Shown here: piece by piece, positions 44,690-53,766 of the stretch
How the letters are laid out: each line of letters begins with the position of its first letter
How positions within the stretch are numbered: the first letter of the stretch is position 1
Source: an uncultured Lachnospiraceae bacterium
Lineage (GTDB): Bacteria > Bacillota > Clostridia > Lachnospirales > Lachnospiraceae
Assembly: GCA_947629585.1 (NCBI GenBank)
Contig: CANREH010000007.1
Coordinates: forward strand, 1 to 59,410
DNA: 59,410 nt
Reading direction: 5' to 3'
Notes under the pieces: generated by a model
Told to the model about the DNA's origin: nothing
The model's input: only the letters and a program-made list of their open reading frames with translations
Databases searched by the model: none
Position numbers and translations under genes: made by a program

Positions 44690-46198
44690 TTAACGCTTCA
44701 GGTTAATCAATTCTTCCAACAGCGTATCGGTTACTGTAATAATTCTGGAGTTTGCCTGGAAACCTCTCTGTGTCGTAATCATTGTCGTAAATTCAGAAGC
44801 CAGATCCACATTGGACATTTCCAGCACGCCGGAAGAAATGCTTCCTCCGTTCGTAGTTACATCGACGCCAATGCCGTCAAAATCGCCGGAGTTAAGGGTT
44901 GTCGTATACATGTTCTGCCCTACTGCCTCAAGGCCTGCCGCATTGGCAAAGTTAGCTGTCGCAATCTGCCCCAAAAGCTTGGTCTCGCCGTTGGTATAAT
45001 TTCCATAAATACATCCATTCGTATCAATCGCAACACCGCTCATATTACCCATCCTGTGTCCTGCGCCAAGCCCTGTCCTTAAATTGCCGCGCTTTGCTTC
45101 CAGGTTCGTCGTGCCGCTGTTGTTGTATTTCGTGGTCGATGAGAAATCTATATTGATAGGAGAAAATACATTGCCTTCCTCCTCTGTTTCAGCGCCAATG
45201 GTAAGGACAACCGTAGAGAAATCGCCCTCTCCGGTAAAATCAGAGCTGTCTGCGCCGCCTACACCTACAAAAGCGCCTGTCGCCGCGTCAAACTGTAAGG
45301 TTCCCTGCGGTGTCGGCTCCGCATCCTCCGCCCTGGTAAGCTCTCCGGTTTCCGGATCTACCACAAACCCGGAAGTATCTACATCTGTCCCGGCAAAGTT
45401 TAACGTAACCGTATCATTGAGCTCATAGGTGACGCCGCCTTCCCCGTCGTCCACTTCCCTGACCAAAAGGGACTTGCCATTTTCATCCAGAATATTCGTA
45501 AGCTCCAGAGAATAGGTGTTCTTAGCGCCGCTGCCATCCTCGCTTTCCACCAGCCTGACAGTCAAAACAGCGCTGTAATAGTTACCGATCTTATCATAGA
45601 AACCGATCGAAAGAGGATATCCTTCCGATTCTGTAAGCTGCGTCGTATTCTGGTCGATGTTTCCTTTAATATAAACTTCCGTAGTCGCTTCCGGATCGGA
45701 GTATACCTTCTCCGGCGTCATGACCTCCATCGGCGATACCAGATCCTTCCTGATCTCTCCGGTTTCTTCGCTTACCTGCCAGCCCATAACCTTGCAGCCG
45801 TAGGCAGTACATAAATTCCCCGCAGCGTCAATCTTAAATGAACCGTCTTTCGTGAAATAATTCTGTGTTCCATCGCTGACAACAAAGAAGTTTTCCCCAT
45901 CGATCATGACATCCAGAGCGGCATCGGTACGCTCCGCCCCGCCTGCTCCCGTGATATTTGTAGAAATACTTGCCACGGAAGAGCCAAGACCAATCTGCTT
46001 GGCATTGATACCTGCCGTGCCTGCCGTTGGGTTTGCCCCGCTTGCCTTTTGTGTCGTCTGATATAAAATATCGGAAAACTGAACCTTGCTCGATTTAAAT
46101 CCGATTGTATTGACATTAGAAATATTGTTACCAATAACATCCATCCTTGTCTGATGCACCTTTAATCCGGCTACAGCAGACCCCAATGATCTCATCAT
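44690..46198 (-). CDS. flgE: flagellar hook protein FlgE
   Basis: 502 residues. N-terminal flagellar rod/hook motif (GLKVHQTRMDVIGNNISNVNTIGFK), FlgE-type central domains, and C-terminal ASEFTTMITTQRGFQANSRIITVTD. Forms the hook outside the cell, exported through the type III apparatus, with length set by FliK. Longer than FlgG, which supports FlgE. Its stop codon lies in the last bases before the MITE-like element. Confidence 0.93.
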   Translation of the reverse strand: MMRSLGSAVAGLKVHQTRMDVIGNNISNVNTIGFKSSKVQFSDILYQTTQKASGANPTAGTAGINAKQIGLGSSVASISTNITGAGGAERTDAALDVMIDGENFFVVSDGTQNYFTKDGSFKIDAAGNLCTAYGCKVMGWQVSEETGEIRKDLVSPMEVMTPEKVYSDPEATTEVYIKGNIDQNTTQLTESEGYPLSIGFYDKIGNYYSAVLTVRLVESEDGSGAKNTYSLELTNILDENGKSLLVREVDDGEGGVTYELNDTVTLNFAGTDVDTSGFVVDPETGELTRAEDAEPTPQGTLQFDAATGAFVGVGGADSSDFTGEGDFSTVVLTIGAETEEEGNVFSPINIDFSSTTKYNNSGTTNLEAKRGNLRTGLGAGHRMGNMSGVAIDTNGCIYGNYTNGETKLLGQIATANFANAAGLEAVGQNMYTTTLNSGDFDGIGVDVTTNGGSISSGVLEMSNVDLASEFTTMITTQRGFQANSRIITVTDTLLEELINLKR

Positions 46199-46303
46199 AG
46201 TGCATTTCCTCCTTAACTTCTAATTGCACCAAAGCTTATATCTTCTCTGCGTTTTTTCAGTCAGTCAAAAACGCATGAAAGCCTCCTTCACGGTCCGGCT
46301 TCC

Positions 46304-46720
46304 TCAGTTGATGACAGCGCCGTCAATATTGGTAAAAACAGCCTCTTCCATATCATTGACCGCTGTGATTACCGTGTTGTTCGGAATATTGACAATAAAC
46401 GCCATATTATCAACCATCACCAGGGATTCCTTAATTCCTTTGGCGCCCGCTTTTACTACTGCATCTTCCAGCCTTCCTTTTTGCTCTCCTGTCAAGTCAA
46501 TATTCCTGCTTGCCAGCCGCTCCGAAGCATGGCGGGAAAATTTCAGTTCCCTTTCTTTGTTTACCTTCTGGTTCTGAAGAATCTGAGCAAAGGAATCTGC
46601 CTGCGAAGGCTTTTTTTCCTTTTCGCCGAAAACTTTTCCGGAAACAGTCTGATCTTGATGCTTCCTGATCTGTTCCGACATCTGCTCAATCGACTGAAAA
46701 CCATTGACGGAAATACTCAT
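46304..46720 (-). CDS. flagellar operon protein, TIGR02530 family
   Basis: 138 residues. C-terminal two thirds match the family recalled as TIGR02530: LKFSRHASERLASRNIDL, GAKGIKESLVMVDNMAFIVN and EEAVFTNIDGAVIN. Always seen between flgD and flgE in Firmicutes; the role is unsettled (a hook-assembly factor is a guess). No signal peptide. ATG at 46720, 24 nt after flgD. Confidence 0.85.
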   Translation of the reverse strand: MSISVNGFQSIEQMSEQIRKHQDQTVSGKVFGEKEKKPSQADSFAQILQNQKVNKERELKFSRHASERLASRNIDLTGEQKGRLEDAVVKAGAKGIKESLVMVDNMAFIVNIPNNTVITAVNDMEEAVFTNIDGAVIN

Positions 46721-46744
46721 ACCATCCCCACCTTATCATCCCTA

Positions 46745-47620
46745 TTACTCGGATTCCTCTGCGCTCCCGCCGGTATCCGGAATCTCGCTGCCTTCTGCAC
46801 CTTCCGTTTCCCCGGAACCTTCTGCGCCTTCAGATCCTTCCGTACTTCCCGAACCTTCTGTATCCGGCTGTACCTTAGAATTTACAACGGTCAATGTAAC
46901 CTGCCCTGTAACATTCGTCGATCTGCTGTCGTCAAATACAAACGTAACCTCATACGTGCCGTTCGGAAGCTGTGCAAGCGCGTCCCTGCTGATCGTAATC
47001 CTGCCATCCTCATCATAAGTGATGGAAGAGCCTTTGATCACATAATCCGAACCGACTAATACTGCCACCGAAGACGCTTCTGACGCCCCAGAACCAAAAT
47101 TAACCGCAACGGAAACATCGGACGGGCTGTTTGCATTATAAGACCAAGCCGCTTTGGAAACGTCCGGCTTATTTTCTTCATAAGCATAGTCCTCTGACTT
47201 AATCTTTGCTACATCTTCTGCCGGATACAGCGTGCCGTCAATACTTAAGTACGCTTTTCCATCCTCCATCTTTACAAAATCTACAACGCCTTCTTTTTCC
47301 GTTACGCTTCCGGTAGCAGAATTTACGGATGAAATTGTCACCGTCTTCCCTACCAGGGAAAATGCCTGCGTATTGGTATAAGATGCATTCAGGTTTTCCA
47401 GCTGCTCTACCTGCGAGAATGTAGCGAGCTGTGCAATATACTCGGTATTGCTGACAGGCTCCAAAGGGTCCTGATACTGCATCTGCGCAACTAAAAGCTG
47501 CAGAAATTCTTCTTTCCCAAGATTATTGTTTGGCACTTTTTTCTGATTCGTCTCTGTCGTTTTCCCGGTGAAAACCCCGTCTTCCACAGAACCAAACAAT
47601 AGATCATCTGAAATTGGCAT
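46745..47620 (-). CDS. flgD: flagellar hook capping protein FlgD
   Basis: 291 residues. N-terminal FlgD motif LGKEEFLQLLVAQMQYQDPL and NTEYIAQLATFSQVEQLENL, then the SH3/FnIII-like domains (about 90-255). The last about 35 residues are a Glu/Ser/Gly-rich acidic tail (GSEGAEGSGETEGAEGSE), low complexity. Scaffolds hook polymerisation. 24 nt after fliK. Confidence 0.93.
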   Translation of the reverse strand: MPISDDLLFGSVEDGVFTGKTTETNQKKVPNNNLGKEEFLQLLVAQMQYQDPLEPVSNTEYIAQLATFSQVEQLENLNASYTNTQAFSLVGKTVTISSVNSATGSVTEKEGVVDFVKMEDGKAYLSIDGTLYPAEDVAKIKSEDYAYEENKPDVSKAAWSYNANSPSDVSVAVNFGSGASEASSVAVLVGSDYVIKGSSITYDEDGRITISRDALAQLPNGTYEVTFVFDDSRSTNVTGQVTLTVVNSKVQPDTEGSGSTEGSEGAEGSGETEGAEGSEIPDTGGSAEESE

Positions 47621-47644
47621 ATGCTACCTCCTTTTCACTGTTTT

Positions 47645-48979
47645 TTAAGCTGTATAATTGATATTGGTCCCTGTCCCGGAAATAGAAGCGGCCGCTTTTT
47701 CTTCCAGATCTGATTCTGCTTCCTCTAAAAAAGCATCCTCTAAGCTTAAGTTCCTGCCGGACTGTTTTTTCTGTCCCTGCTGTTCTTCCCCGTTTCCGGT
47801 CTGATCGCTTTGGTTAAACTCAAAAGAAGCCACCGTTACTTCCACGGCTTCCACCTTTAAGCCCTGCTCCTCGAATGTATTCTTCAATTCCTGCACCTGT
47901 GCTTCCAAAGCCTGCCTTACCATCTCATTCTGGACGGTGAAGTTCGCAGTCATCACGCCGTCTCTCGACGTTACCATTAACTGAAGCCTTCCCAAATGCT
48001 CCGGATACAAGGTCATCTGCATATTGGTCTGTTCCGGCCGGATCACCACTTTAATCTGCTCTACGACCTGGATCACGACCTGCCGCATTTCCACCGTAGT
48101 CATGGTCACTGTGCCGTCTGCAGAAACTGTTTCTTTCACTGTGGATACTATATTATTCACAATCTCATCGGCTAAATCCTGCTTTTCTGCTCCCTGCCTG
48201 TTTTCCAAAAAACTATCTTTTCCATCGGATTGTACAGGCTCTTTCACATTCCCTGCCGTATTCTCTGTTTCTTTCTCCACAATCACCTCCGGCCCAGCCG
48301 ATGTCTCTTTCCTGTCATCCACCTGTAAATCTTCCCCGCCGGCTGCCTGTAAGCTTTCCCTGTTATTGACTGTCTGCAGAGTTTCCTTCAAAAAGCTGTC
48401 ATTTTCTTCGAGAAGCTGTTTAATATCCTGCACCGCAACGCCGGTATCTTCCGCGATATTCTCCACGGTAAGCTCGCCCATAAGCTGTGTCAGCATCATA
48501 GACAGATCGTCGTCCATCAAAATATCCGATACGTCCGAAACGCCGTTCATGTACATGGTAAGCGTCTTTAAGTTATCCTGGTTCAGCAAATCCAGATAAC
48601 CCAGCGCAAGCACGGACATGGCTTCCTCCAATTCTTCCTCGGAAACCCCCAGGCCTTTTTGCACCGTTTCCCTGATTTCATTCTCCACAAGCTCTTTTGT
48701 TTCCTTTGAAATCTCTCCGCGGCCGGAAACATCCGTCTGCTGTTTCCTATCTCCTGTCTCTGTTCTCTGTGCTTTTTCCGCAGGTCTTGTCTCCTGGACA
48801 GAATTTTTTGATGAAGTAATCCCCGGCTGCCTGACGCCTGAGGAATCCTTTGAGGTATCCGCCACATTTCCGGAAGATGCCTTGCTCATCACATCAGAAA
48901 AACCCGCTGATGTCCTGCCGTAAGAAACTCCCGCAGCCAGCATCCCTGCAGCTTCTGCCATTATACTTTGGATCTTCAC
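47645..48979 (-). CDS. fliK: flagellar hook-length control protein FliK
   Basis: 444 residues. Long disordered Gln/Glu/Lys/Thr-rich N-terminal ruler region and the conserved C-terminal Flg_hook domain (MTLYPEHLGRLQLMVTSRDG, TVQNEMVRQALEAQVQELKN, GLKVEAVEVTVASF). Measures the hook and triggers the FlhB switch. Weak N-terminal conservation is usual; position before flgD agrees. Confidence 0.9.
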   Translation of the reverse strand: MKIQSIMAEAAGMLAAGVSYGRTSAGFSDVMSKASSGNVADTSKDSSGVRQPGITSSKNSVQETRPAEKAQRTETGDRKQQTDVSGRGEISKETKELVENEIRETVQKGLGVSEEELEEAMSVLALGYLDLLNQDNLKTLTMYMNGVSDVSDILMDDDLSMMLTQLMGELTVENIAEDTGVAVQDIKQLLEENDSFLKETLQTVNNRESLQAAGGEDLQVDDRKETSAGPEVIVEKETENTAGNVKEPVQSDGKDSFLENRQGAEKQDLADEIVNNIVSTVKETVSADGTVTMTTVEMRQVVIQVVEQIKVVIRPEQTNMQMTLYPEHLGRLQLMVTSRDGVMTANFTVQNEMVRQALEAQVQELKNTFEEQGLKVEAVEVTVASFEFNQSDQTGNGEEQQGQKKQSGRNLSLEDAFLEEAESDLEEKAAASISGTGTNINYTA

Positions 48980-49043
48980 TATACTGCCTCCTTTCTTAAC
49001 CTGATTTTAATTTTTTTATAAAAACGGAATTATTCCATTTTTA

Positions 49044-49835
49044 TCACTCTGAAATCATCATCTTTTTCGTAATCTTCGATGCAAAATTGGTATCCATTGA
49101 CGCAAGGATCTCCGCCGACTGCGCTTCCTTCATACCGCTTAAAATCTGGCATACCAAATCAATATCCCCGGTCATGTTTCCTAAAATAGCCGCCGCCTGC
49201 GACGGGTCCATCGCCGCATATACCGCTGCCTGCGCCTGGACTTTGGCGTCTCCCTGCTGCTGCTCTACACACTGCCGGTAAATTTCTTCCGCATTCTCCG
49301 GCTCAATCTCTTCATAAAACTTCATATATTCTTCATAAGGGAGCGCGCTGTCGCCAAAAACCACTTCCTCGTCAAAAGCCTTTTTTAAATCATCAAAATC
49401 GTCAAACTGTCTCTTATACGGCTTCAAATTAGAAACCTGCTTTTTCAGGGAAGCAATTGTTTCTTTATTTTCCTCCGTTTCTTCCGTTTTCTCAATCAAT
49501 TCCGCCTGCAATTCCCTGATTTCCGCATTGGCAGCTTCCAGGGAATCATAAACATTATCATTAATTCCCGTAGCAGAACCATTCGAACCGCTGTCCCCCT
49601 CCGAAGAACTATTCGGAAGAATCCGGTTAATGACAGGGACATCCTCCAGCACCGGCGCCAAAACAGAACTGCCAAAGCCCATAAAGTCCGTTTTTATTAA
49701 AATTCCAAAGATTACCAGCCAGATGACAACAATAATGATAACCGTCAGGGCGGTAACAAAGCCGCTGCCCCCTTCTTTTTCATTCTCAGAATCCAAAAAT
49801 TCTTCTTCATTATCATCTTTGTTCTTCTTCGCCAT
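49044..49835 (-). CDS. ylxF: YlxF/MotE-like membrane protein with MgtE-N-type domain
   Basis: 263 residues. Acidic cytoplasmic start (KDDNEEEFLDSENEKEG), one membrane helix (VTALTVIIIVVIWLVIFGIL), a coiled coil (about 100-150), and a C-terminal MgtE-N/FliG-like helical domain (VYAAMDPSQAAAILGNM, QILSGMKEAQSAEILASM). Same place as B. subtilis ylxF, between fliJ and fliK. Probable flagellar export or stator-related accessory; exact role unproven. Confidence 0.82.
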   Translation of the reverse strand: MAKKNKDDNEEEFLDSENEKEGGSGFVTALTVIIIVVIWLVIFGILIKTDFMGFGSSVLAPVLEDVPVINRILPNSSSEGDSGSNGSATGINDNVYDSLEAANAEIRELQAELIEKTEETEENKETIASLKKQVSNLKPYKRQFDDFDDLKKAFDEEVVFGDSALPYEEYMKFYEEIEPENAEEIYRQCVEQQQGDAKVQAQAAVYAAMDPSQAAAILGNMTGDIDLVCQILSGMKEAQSAEILASMDTNFASKITKKMMISE

Positions 49836-49862
49836 TTGGAAACCTCCCGTTTATCATAATGT

Positions 49863-50324
49863 CTAAGCATTTTGCTGCTGTAATGCTTTGATTCCATACC
49901 GGAAACTGGTCAGCTCGTCAATTTCCTTGCTCTCCTGCGCCTGGACTTCCTGCTTAAATACCTCAAAAGCATTTTCCTTTAATTTTTCATGCGTTTTCCG
50001 CTCTTTCATGGCAAACGTCAGCTTCTGCTCGGCAAGCTCCACCTTTTTCTCCGCCTTCTTTACCACTCCCGCCTGTATCCGGATTCTGTACTTCATATTT
50101 TCCACTGCTTCCTGAAGCTGCCGTATCTCCTGTAAATTCAGCGTAGAAGAAATACTTTCCGTCAGCCGGTCGGAATATCCCGTCCTGCGCTCATGAAGCT
50201 GCCACAGGATCTCCTGCTGCCTGTCCAGCTCCGCTTTCGCCAGAGCATAATCACTCTTTGCCTGATCCTCCAGTTTATATTTAATATTCAGAATATTTTC
50301 CATAGAGTAGATGAATTTTGCCAT
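49863..50324 (-). CDS. fliJ: flagellar export chaperone/stalk FliJ
   Basis: 153 residues, entirely helical coiled coil (QAKSDYALAKAELDRQQEIL, EIRQLQEAVENMKYRI), the FliJ pattern and size. Central stalk of the FliI ATPase complex. ATG at 50324 (MAKFIYSMENILNIKYK) with AAAGG upstream; GTG at 50330 is an alternative. 15 nt after fliI. Confidence 0.9.
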   Translation of the reverse strand: MAKFIYSMENILNIKYKLEDQAKSDYALAKAELDRQQEILWQLHERRTGYSDRLTESISSTLNLQEIRQLQEAVENMKYRIRIQAGVVKKAEKKVELAEQKLTFAMKERKTHEKLKENAFEVFKQEVQAQESKEIDELTSFRYGIKALQQQNA

Positions 50325-50339
50325 AATCACACACCCTTT

Positions 50340-51653
50340 TTAATTGTCCTGAAATAACCCGTCAAGCTGCTCAATAATCTCCTCAAAGCCAAATTTCTCA
50401 TCCACGCCCTGCATTAAAAACTCATTCACTGCGTCAATCTTGGAAATTGCATAATCAATGTTCGGGTTGGAGCCGTTTTTATATGCTCCGATATTAATCA
50501 AATCCTCCGCCTCTGCATAAGTGGCAAGCACATTCTTCAATTTGCCCGCATTCTCCTTATGCTCTTTCTCCGCTATGGAGCTCATGCAGCGGGAAATGCT
50601 CTGCAGAACATCAATCGCCGGATAGTGGTTCTTATGCCCCAGTTTCCTTGAAAGGATAATATGGCCGTCCAAAACACCTCTGGCGGTATCGGAAATCGGC
50701 TCATTAAAATCATCGCCGTCCACAAGGACTGCATACAACCCGGTAATAGAACCTTTGGAAGAATTTCCCGCCCTTTCCAGAAGCTTTGGCATCTCAGAAT
50801 ACACGCTCGGCGGATATCCCCTCGTCACCGGAGGCTCTCCCGAGGCAAGCCCGATTTCCCTCTGCGCCATGCAAAAACGCGTCAGGTTATCCATCATAAG
50901 AAGGACGTCGTTGCCCTGATCCCGGAAATACTCTGCAATCGCCGTCGCTGTCTTGGCGGCTTTATTGCGGATCAGCGCCGGGGTATCGGACGTGGCAACC
51001 ACCACAACGGAACGGCTCATGCCCTCTTCTCCCAGGTCGCGTTCAATAAACTCACGAACCTCCCTGCCGCGCTCCCCTATCAGCGCAATCACATTGATAT
51101 CCGCCCTCGTATTCCTTGCAAACATTCCCATCAGGGTACTTTTTCCCACGCCGCTCCCGGCAAAGATCCCGATCCGCTGCCCTTTTCCCAGCGTAATCAT
51201 GCTGTCTACTGCCTTCACGCCAAGCGGAAGCACTTCATCAATCATTTTTCTCGACATAGGGTCCGGCGGCGCCTGCTCTACCGGATATTTGATCTCGGAA
51301 TCATAAACCGAACCATCCAGCGGCTTGCCAAGACCGTCCAGGGACTTTCCCAGCAAATCCATGCCGACATTAATCTGCAGTGGCTCATTCGTATTTTCCA
51401 CAAAGCTTCCCGGACCGACGCCTTCCACATTGCCGTAAGGCATAAGCAGTACCCTGTCGTCACGGAAGCCGACTACCTCTGCCATCACAAGCTGCCCGTA
51501 CTGGGACGTTATGTAACAAAGATCATTTAACTTTGCCTTCGGACCGATAGATTCCACTGTCAGTCCCACTACCTTGACTACCTTGCCCAAATGCTTCCTG
51601 TAATCATTGTTAAGCACCTGGCGGTACTTATCCAAACTAAATGCTGGCTCCAT
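50340..51653 (-). CDS. fliI: flagellar export ATPase FliI
   Basis: 437 residues. F1-beta-like ATPase: Walker A GIFAGSGVGKSTLMGMFA (about 163-180), GERGREVREFIERDLG, and Walker B VLLMMDNLTRFCMAQREIGL. Powers and regulates export with FliH and FliJ. Starts 22 nt after fliH. Confidence 0.97.
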   Translation of the reverse strand: MEPAFSLDKYRQVLNNDYRKHLGKVVKVVGLTVESIGPKAKLNDLCYITSQYGQLVMAEVVGFRDDRVLLMPYGNVEGVGPGSFVENTNEPLQINVGMDLLGKSLDGLGKPLDGSVYDSEIKYPVEQAPPDPMSRKMIDEVLPLGVKAVDSMITLGKGQRIGIFAGSGVGKSTLMGMFARNTRADINVIALIGERGREVREFIERDLGEEGMSRSVVVVATSDTPALIRNKAAKTATAIAEYFRDQGNDVLLMMDNLTRFCMAQREIGLASGEPPVTRGYPPSVYSEMPKLLERAGNSSKGSITGLYAVLVDGDDFNEPISDTARGVLDGHIILSRKLGHKNHYPAIDVLQSISRCMSSIAEKEHKENAGKLKNVLATYAEAEDLINIGAYKNGSNPNIDYAISKIDAVNEFLMQGVDEKFGFEEIIEQLDGLFQDN

Positions 51654-51675
51654 TCATTAACACGCCCTTATCAAT

Positions 51676-52680
51676 TTATTCAACATCTAACGAAAGGATT
51701 CTTAAATCCTCACAAAGACGTTCCAACTGCAGATCCAGGCTGCTGTCATAAATCGCCGTATCCGACTCAATCAAACATTGGTTTTTCTTTAAGGAATTAT
51801 CTTCCACAATTCTGATTTCCGACGCAGCAGGCACAAGCTTCTCCAACTTCGGCTTCTGTTCGGAAAGATCATGGAAATCCTCTTTGGAAACATGAATCAG
51901 ATAAACCTGGCTCCGCTCAATCCCTTCCATGCAGCAGGCGACAATATGTGCGACAATATCTTTCCTCTCCGATAAAACAACGCCCGTCAGTTTTTTTATA
52001 AGGTCACAAATCAGCTCTATGACCTGGGGCTCTAAATTGGAAATCTGGGCTTCGTAATCCTCATTAATCCTCTGCACTTCCTGTTCCAGTTCCTGCTTCG
52101 CGCTGTCAAGCTCCTCCTGTGCCTGTGCAATGGCCTGCTGATATCCTTCCTCATATCCCTGCTGACTGGCATTTTCCGTCAGCTCTCTCGCTTCCTCCTG
52201 CGCCCTGTTTATCATTTCCTCCGCCTGTGCTTTCGCCCCGGCAATGATCCTCTCCGCTTCTTCCTTTGCTTCCTTTAACTGCTGCTCCGACTGCTTTTGA
52301 AAAGACAGGGGCTCTTCTTTCTTCTTTTCTTTTTTCGGGGCAGGCGCCGGGGAAGCTTTCTTTTTTTTATTTTTATTATTATTGTTTCCGCTGCCGCTTT
52401 CTTTTCCCGCCTGGCGGTTAAGCAGCATTTGGATAGCGGCTTCATCCGAATCCGCATGAAATAACAGATCGGTCTGCTCCTGCGTTAAACCGCCGTCCTC
52501 TGCGTCAGGCTCTTCCTCAGTAACCGCTTCCTCTTCCAGTTCTTCCGGAAACGCCTCGATTTCTTCTACCTTCTCAAATACAAGGGGCCGAAACCCCCTG
52601 TCAAAACGGGAATCCGAATCGATGACCCGCTTCTCTTTACTGTTAATTGCAACGACGCCTGATTTAATTAAATTAGACAA
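51676..52680 (-). CDS. fliH: flagellar export ATPase regulator FliH
   Basis: 334 residues. Acidic N-terminal part, a Lys/Pro-rich middle, a long coiled coil (about 130-230) with GxxxG-like spacing, and the C-terminal FliH/HrpE domain (IEDNSLKKNQCLIESDTA). The likely start is a TTG at 52680 (MSNLIKSGVVAIN), with GGTGA upstream and overlapping the fliG stop by 8 nt; the longer ATG frame (52731) runs through fliG coding sequence. Inhibits and localises FliI. Confidence 0.88.
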   Translation of the reverse strand: MSNLIKSGVVAINSKEKRVIDSDSRFDRGFRPLVFEKVEEIEAFPEELEEEAVTEEEPDAEDGGLTQEQTDLLFHADSDEAAIQMLLNRQAGKESGSGNNNNKNKKKKASPAPAPKKEKKKEEPLSFQKQSEQQLKEAKEEAERIIAGAKAQAEEMINRAQEEARELTENASQQGYEEGYQQAIAQAQEELDSAKQELEQEVQRINEDYEAQISNLEPQVIELICDLIKKLTGVVLSERKDIVAHIVACCMEGIERSQVYLIHVSKEDFHDLSEQKPKLEKLVPAASEIRIVEDNSLKKNQCLIESDTAIYDSSLDLQLERLCEDLRILSLDVE

Positions 52681-53683
52681 TAATCTCGTCACCTCCGCCT
52701 CTGGAGATAATGATTTCACCGGCATCTTCAAGCTTTCTGATAATATTTACAATCTTCTGCTGCGCTTCTTCTACATCCTTCAAACGGACAGGGCCCATAA
52801 ATTCCATATCCTCCCGGATCATCGTAGCAAGACGCTTTGACAGGTTATTAAAGATCAGTTCCTGAACCTCTTCATTGGAACCCTTAAGGGCAATCGCAAG
52901 GTCATTATTGTCAACCTCACGCAGAACACGCTGGATAGACTTGTCGTCCATAGAGCGGATATCTTCGAATACAAACATCTTCTTGCGGATATCGTCTGCC
53001 AGTTCTGGCTCTTCGATTTCCAACTGTTCCATAATATGTTTTTCTGTACCGCGGTCTACCGTATTCAGGATATCGACAATCGGATCGATACCGCCGACAA
53101 TGGTGTAATCCTGATTGACAAGGGATGCCAGTTTCTTTTCCAAAACACGCTCAACCTCCTTAATGACATCAGGCGAGGTACGGTCCATCAGGGCAATACG
53201 CTTTGCAACATCCGCCTGCTTCTCCGGTGCAAGGGCGCCAATGATTGCCGCCGCCTGGCTGGAGGAAAGATAGGACAGGATCAGGGCAATGGTCTGCGGA
53301 TGCTCATCCTGAATAAAGTTAAGCAGCTGGCTTGCATCTGTCTTCCGTACAAACTCGAATGGACGTACCTGTAAAGAAGCCGTAAGCTTTCCAATAACTT
53401 CTCTTGCCTTTTCCTCGCCCAAAGCCTTTTCGAGAAGCTCTTTGGCATAACCGATACCGCCTTCCGCAATGTACTGCTGTGCTAAACAGACCTCATAGAA
53501 CTCATCCATAACCTCATCCTTCACGGACTGAGGGATGCTCCTTGTATTGGCAATTTCCAGCGTTAGCTGTTCAATTTCATCTTCCTTTAAATGCTTAAAA
53601 ACCGTAGCCGACTTTTCAGGGCCAAGCGCTACCAACAGAACAGCTGCCTTCTGCACGCCTGACAGTTCAGAACCTCTTTCCAT
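52673..53683 (-). CDS. fliG: flagellar motor switch protein FliG
   Basis: 336 residues with the N, middle and C domains. Conserved: KAAVLLVALGPEKSATVFKHL, FIQDEHPQTIALILSYLS, GIDPIVDILNTVDRGTEKH, and the torque helix FEDIRSMDDKSIQRVLREVD. Couples the stator MotA to the rotor. ATG at 53683 after GGAGGAGGGG. Follows fliF after a gap holding a perfect hairpin. Confidence 0.97.
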   Translation of the reverse strand: MERGSELSGVQKAAVLLVALGPEKSATVFKHLKEDEIEQLTLEIANTRSIPQSVKDEVMDEFYEVCLAQQYIAEGGIGYAKELLEKALGEEKAREVIGKLTASLQVRPFEFVRKTDASQLLNFIQDEHPQTIALILSYLSSSQAAAIIGALAPEKQADVAKRIALMDRTSPDVIKEVERVLEKKLASLVNQDYTIVGGIDPIVDILNTVDRGTEKHIMEQLEIEEPELADDIRKKMFVFEDIRSMDDKSIQRVLREVDNNDLAIALKGSNEEVQELIFNNLSKRLATMIREDMEFMGPVRLKDVEEAQQKIVNIIRKLEDAGEIIISRGGGDEIIV

Positions 53684-53731
53684 AGATTCCCCTCCTCCTG
53701 CGATGGATTTTCTATTATCCTTTTATCCTTA

Positions 53732-53763
53732 AAATGGAATTTGGGCTTTCCCAAATTCCATTT
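53732..53763 (-). terminator. perfect 14-bp hairpin between fliF and fliG
   Basis: AAATGGAATTTGGG (53732-53745), loop CTTT, CCCAAATTCCATTT (53750-53763). It begins 3 nt after the fliF stop. On the minus strand only a short T-run (TTTT then AAGG) follows, so it may terminate partially, or protect or process the mRNA to tune fliF against fliG and the rest of the operon. Confidence 0.5.
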
Positions 53764-53766
53764 CTA

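Noticed and set aside
50661..51530. 289-residue open frame on the plus strand
   Set aside because: Entirely antisense to fliI, whose protein motifs are unambiguous; composition is Arg/His/Ile-rich without domains.
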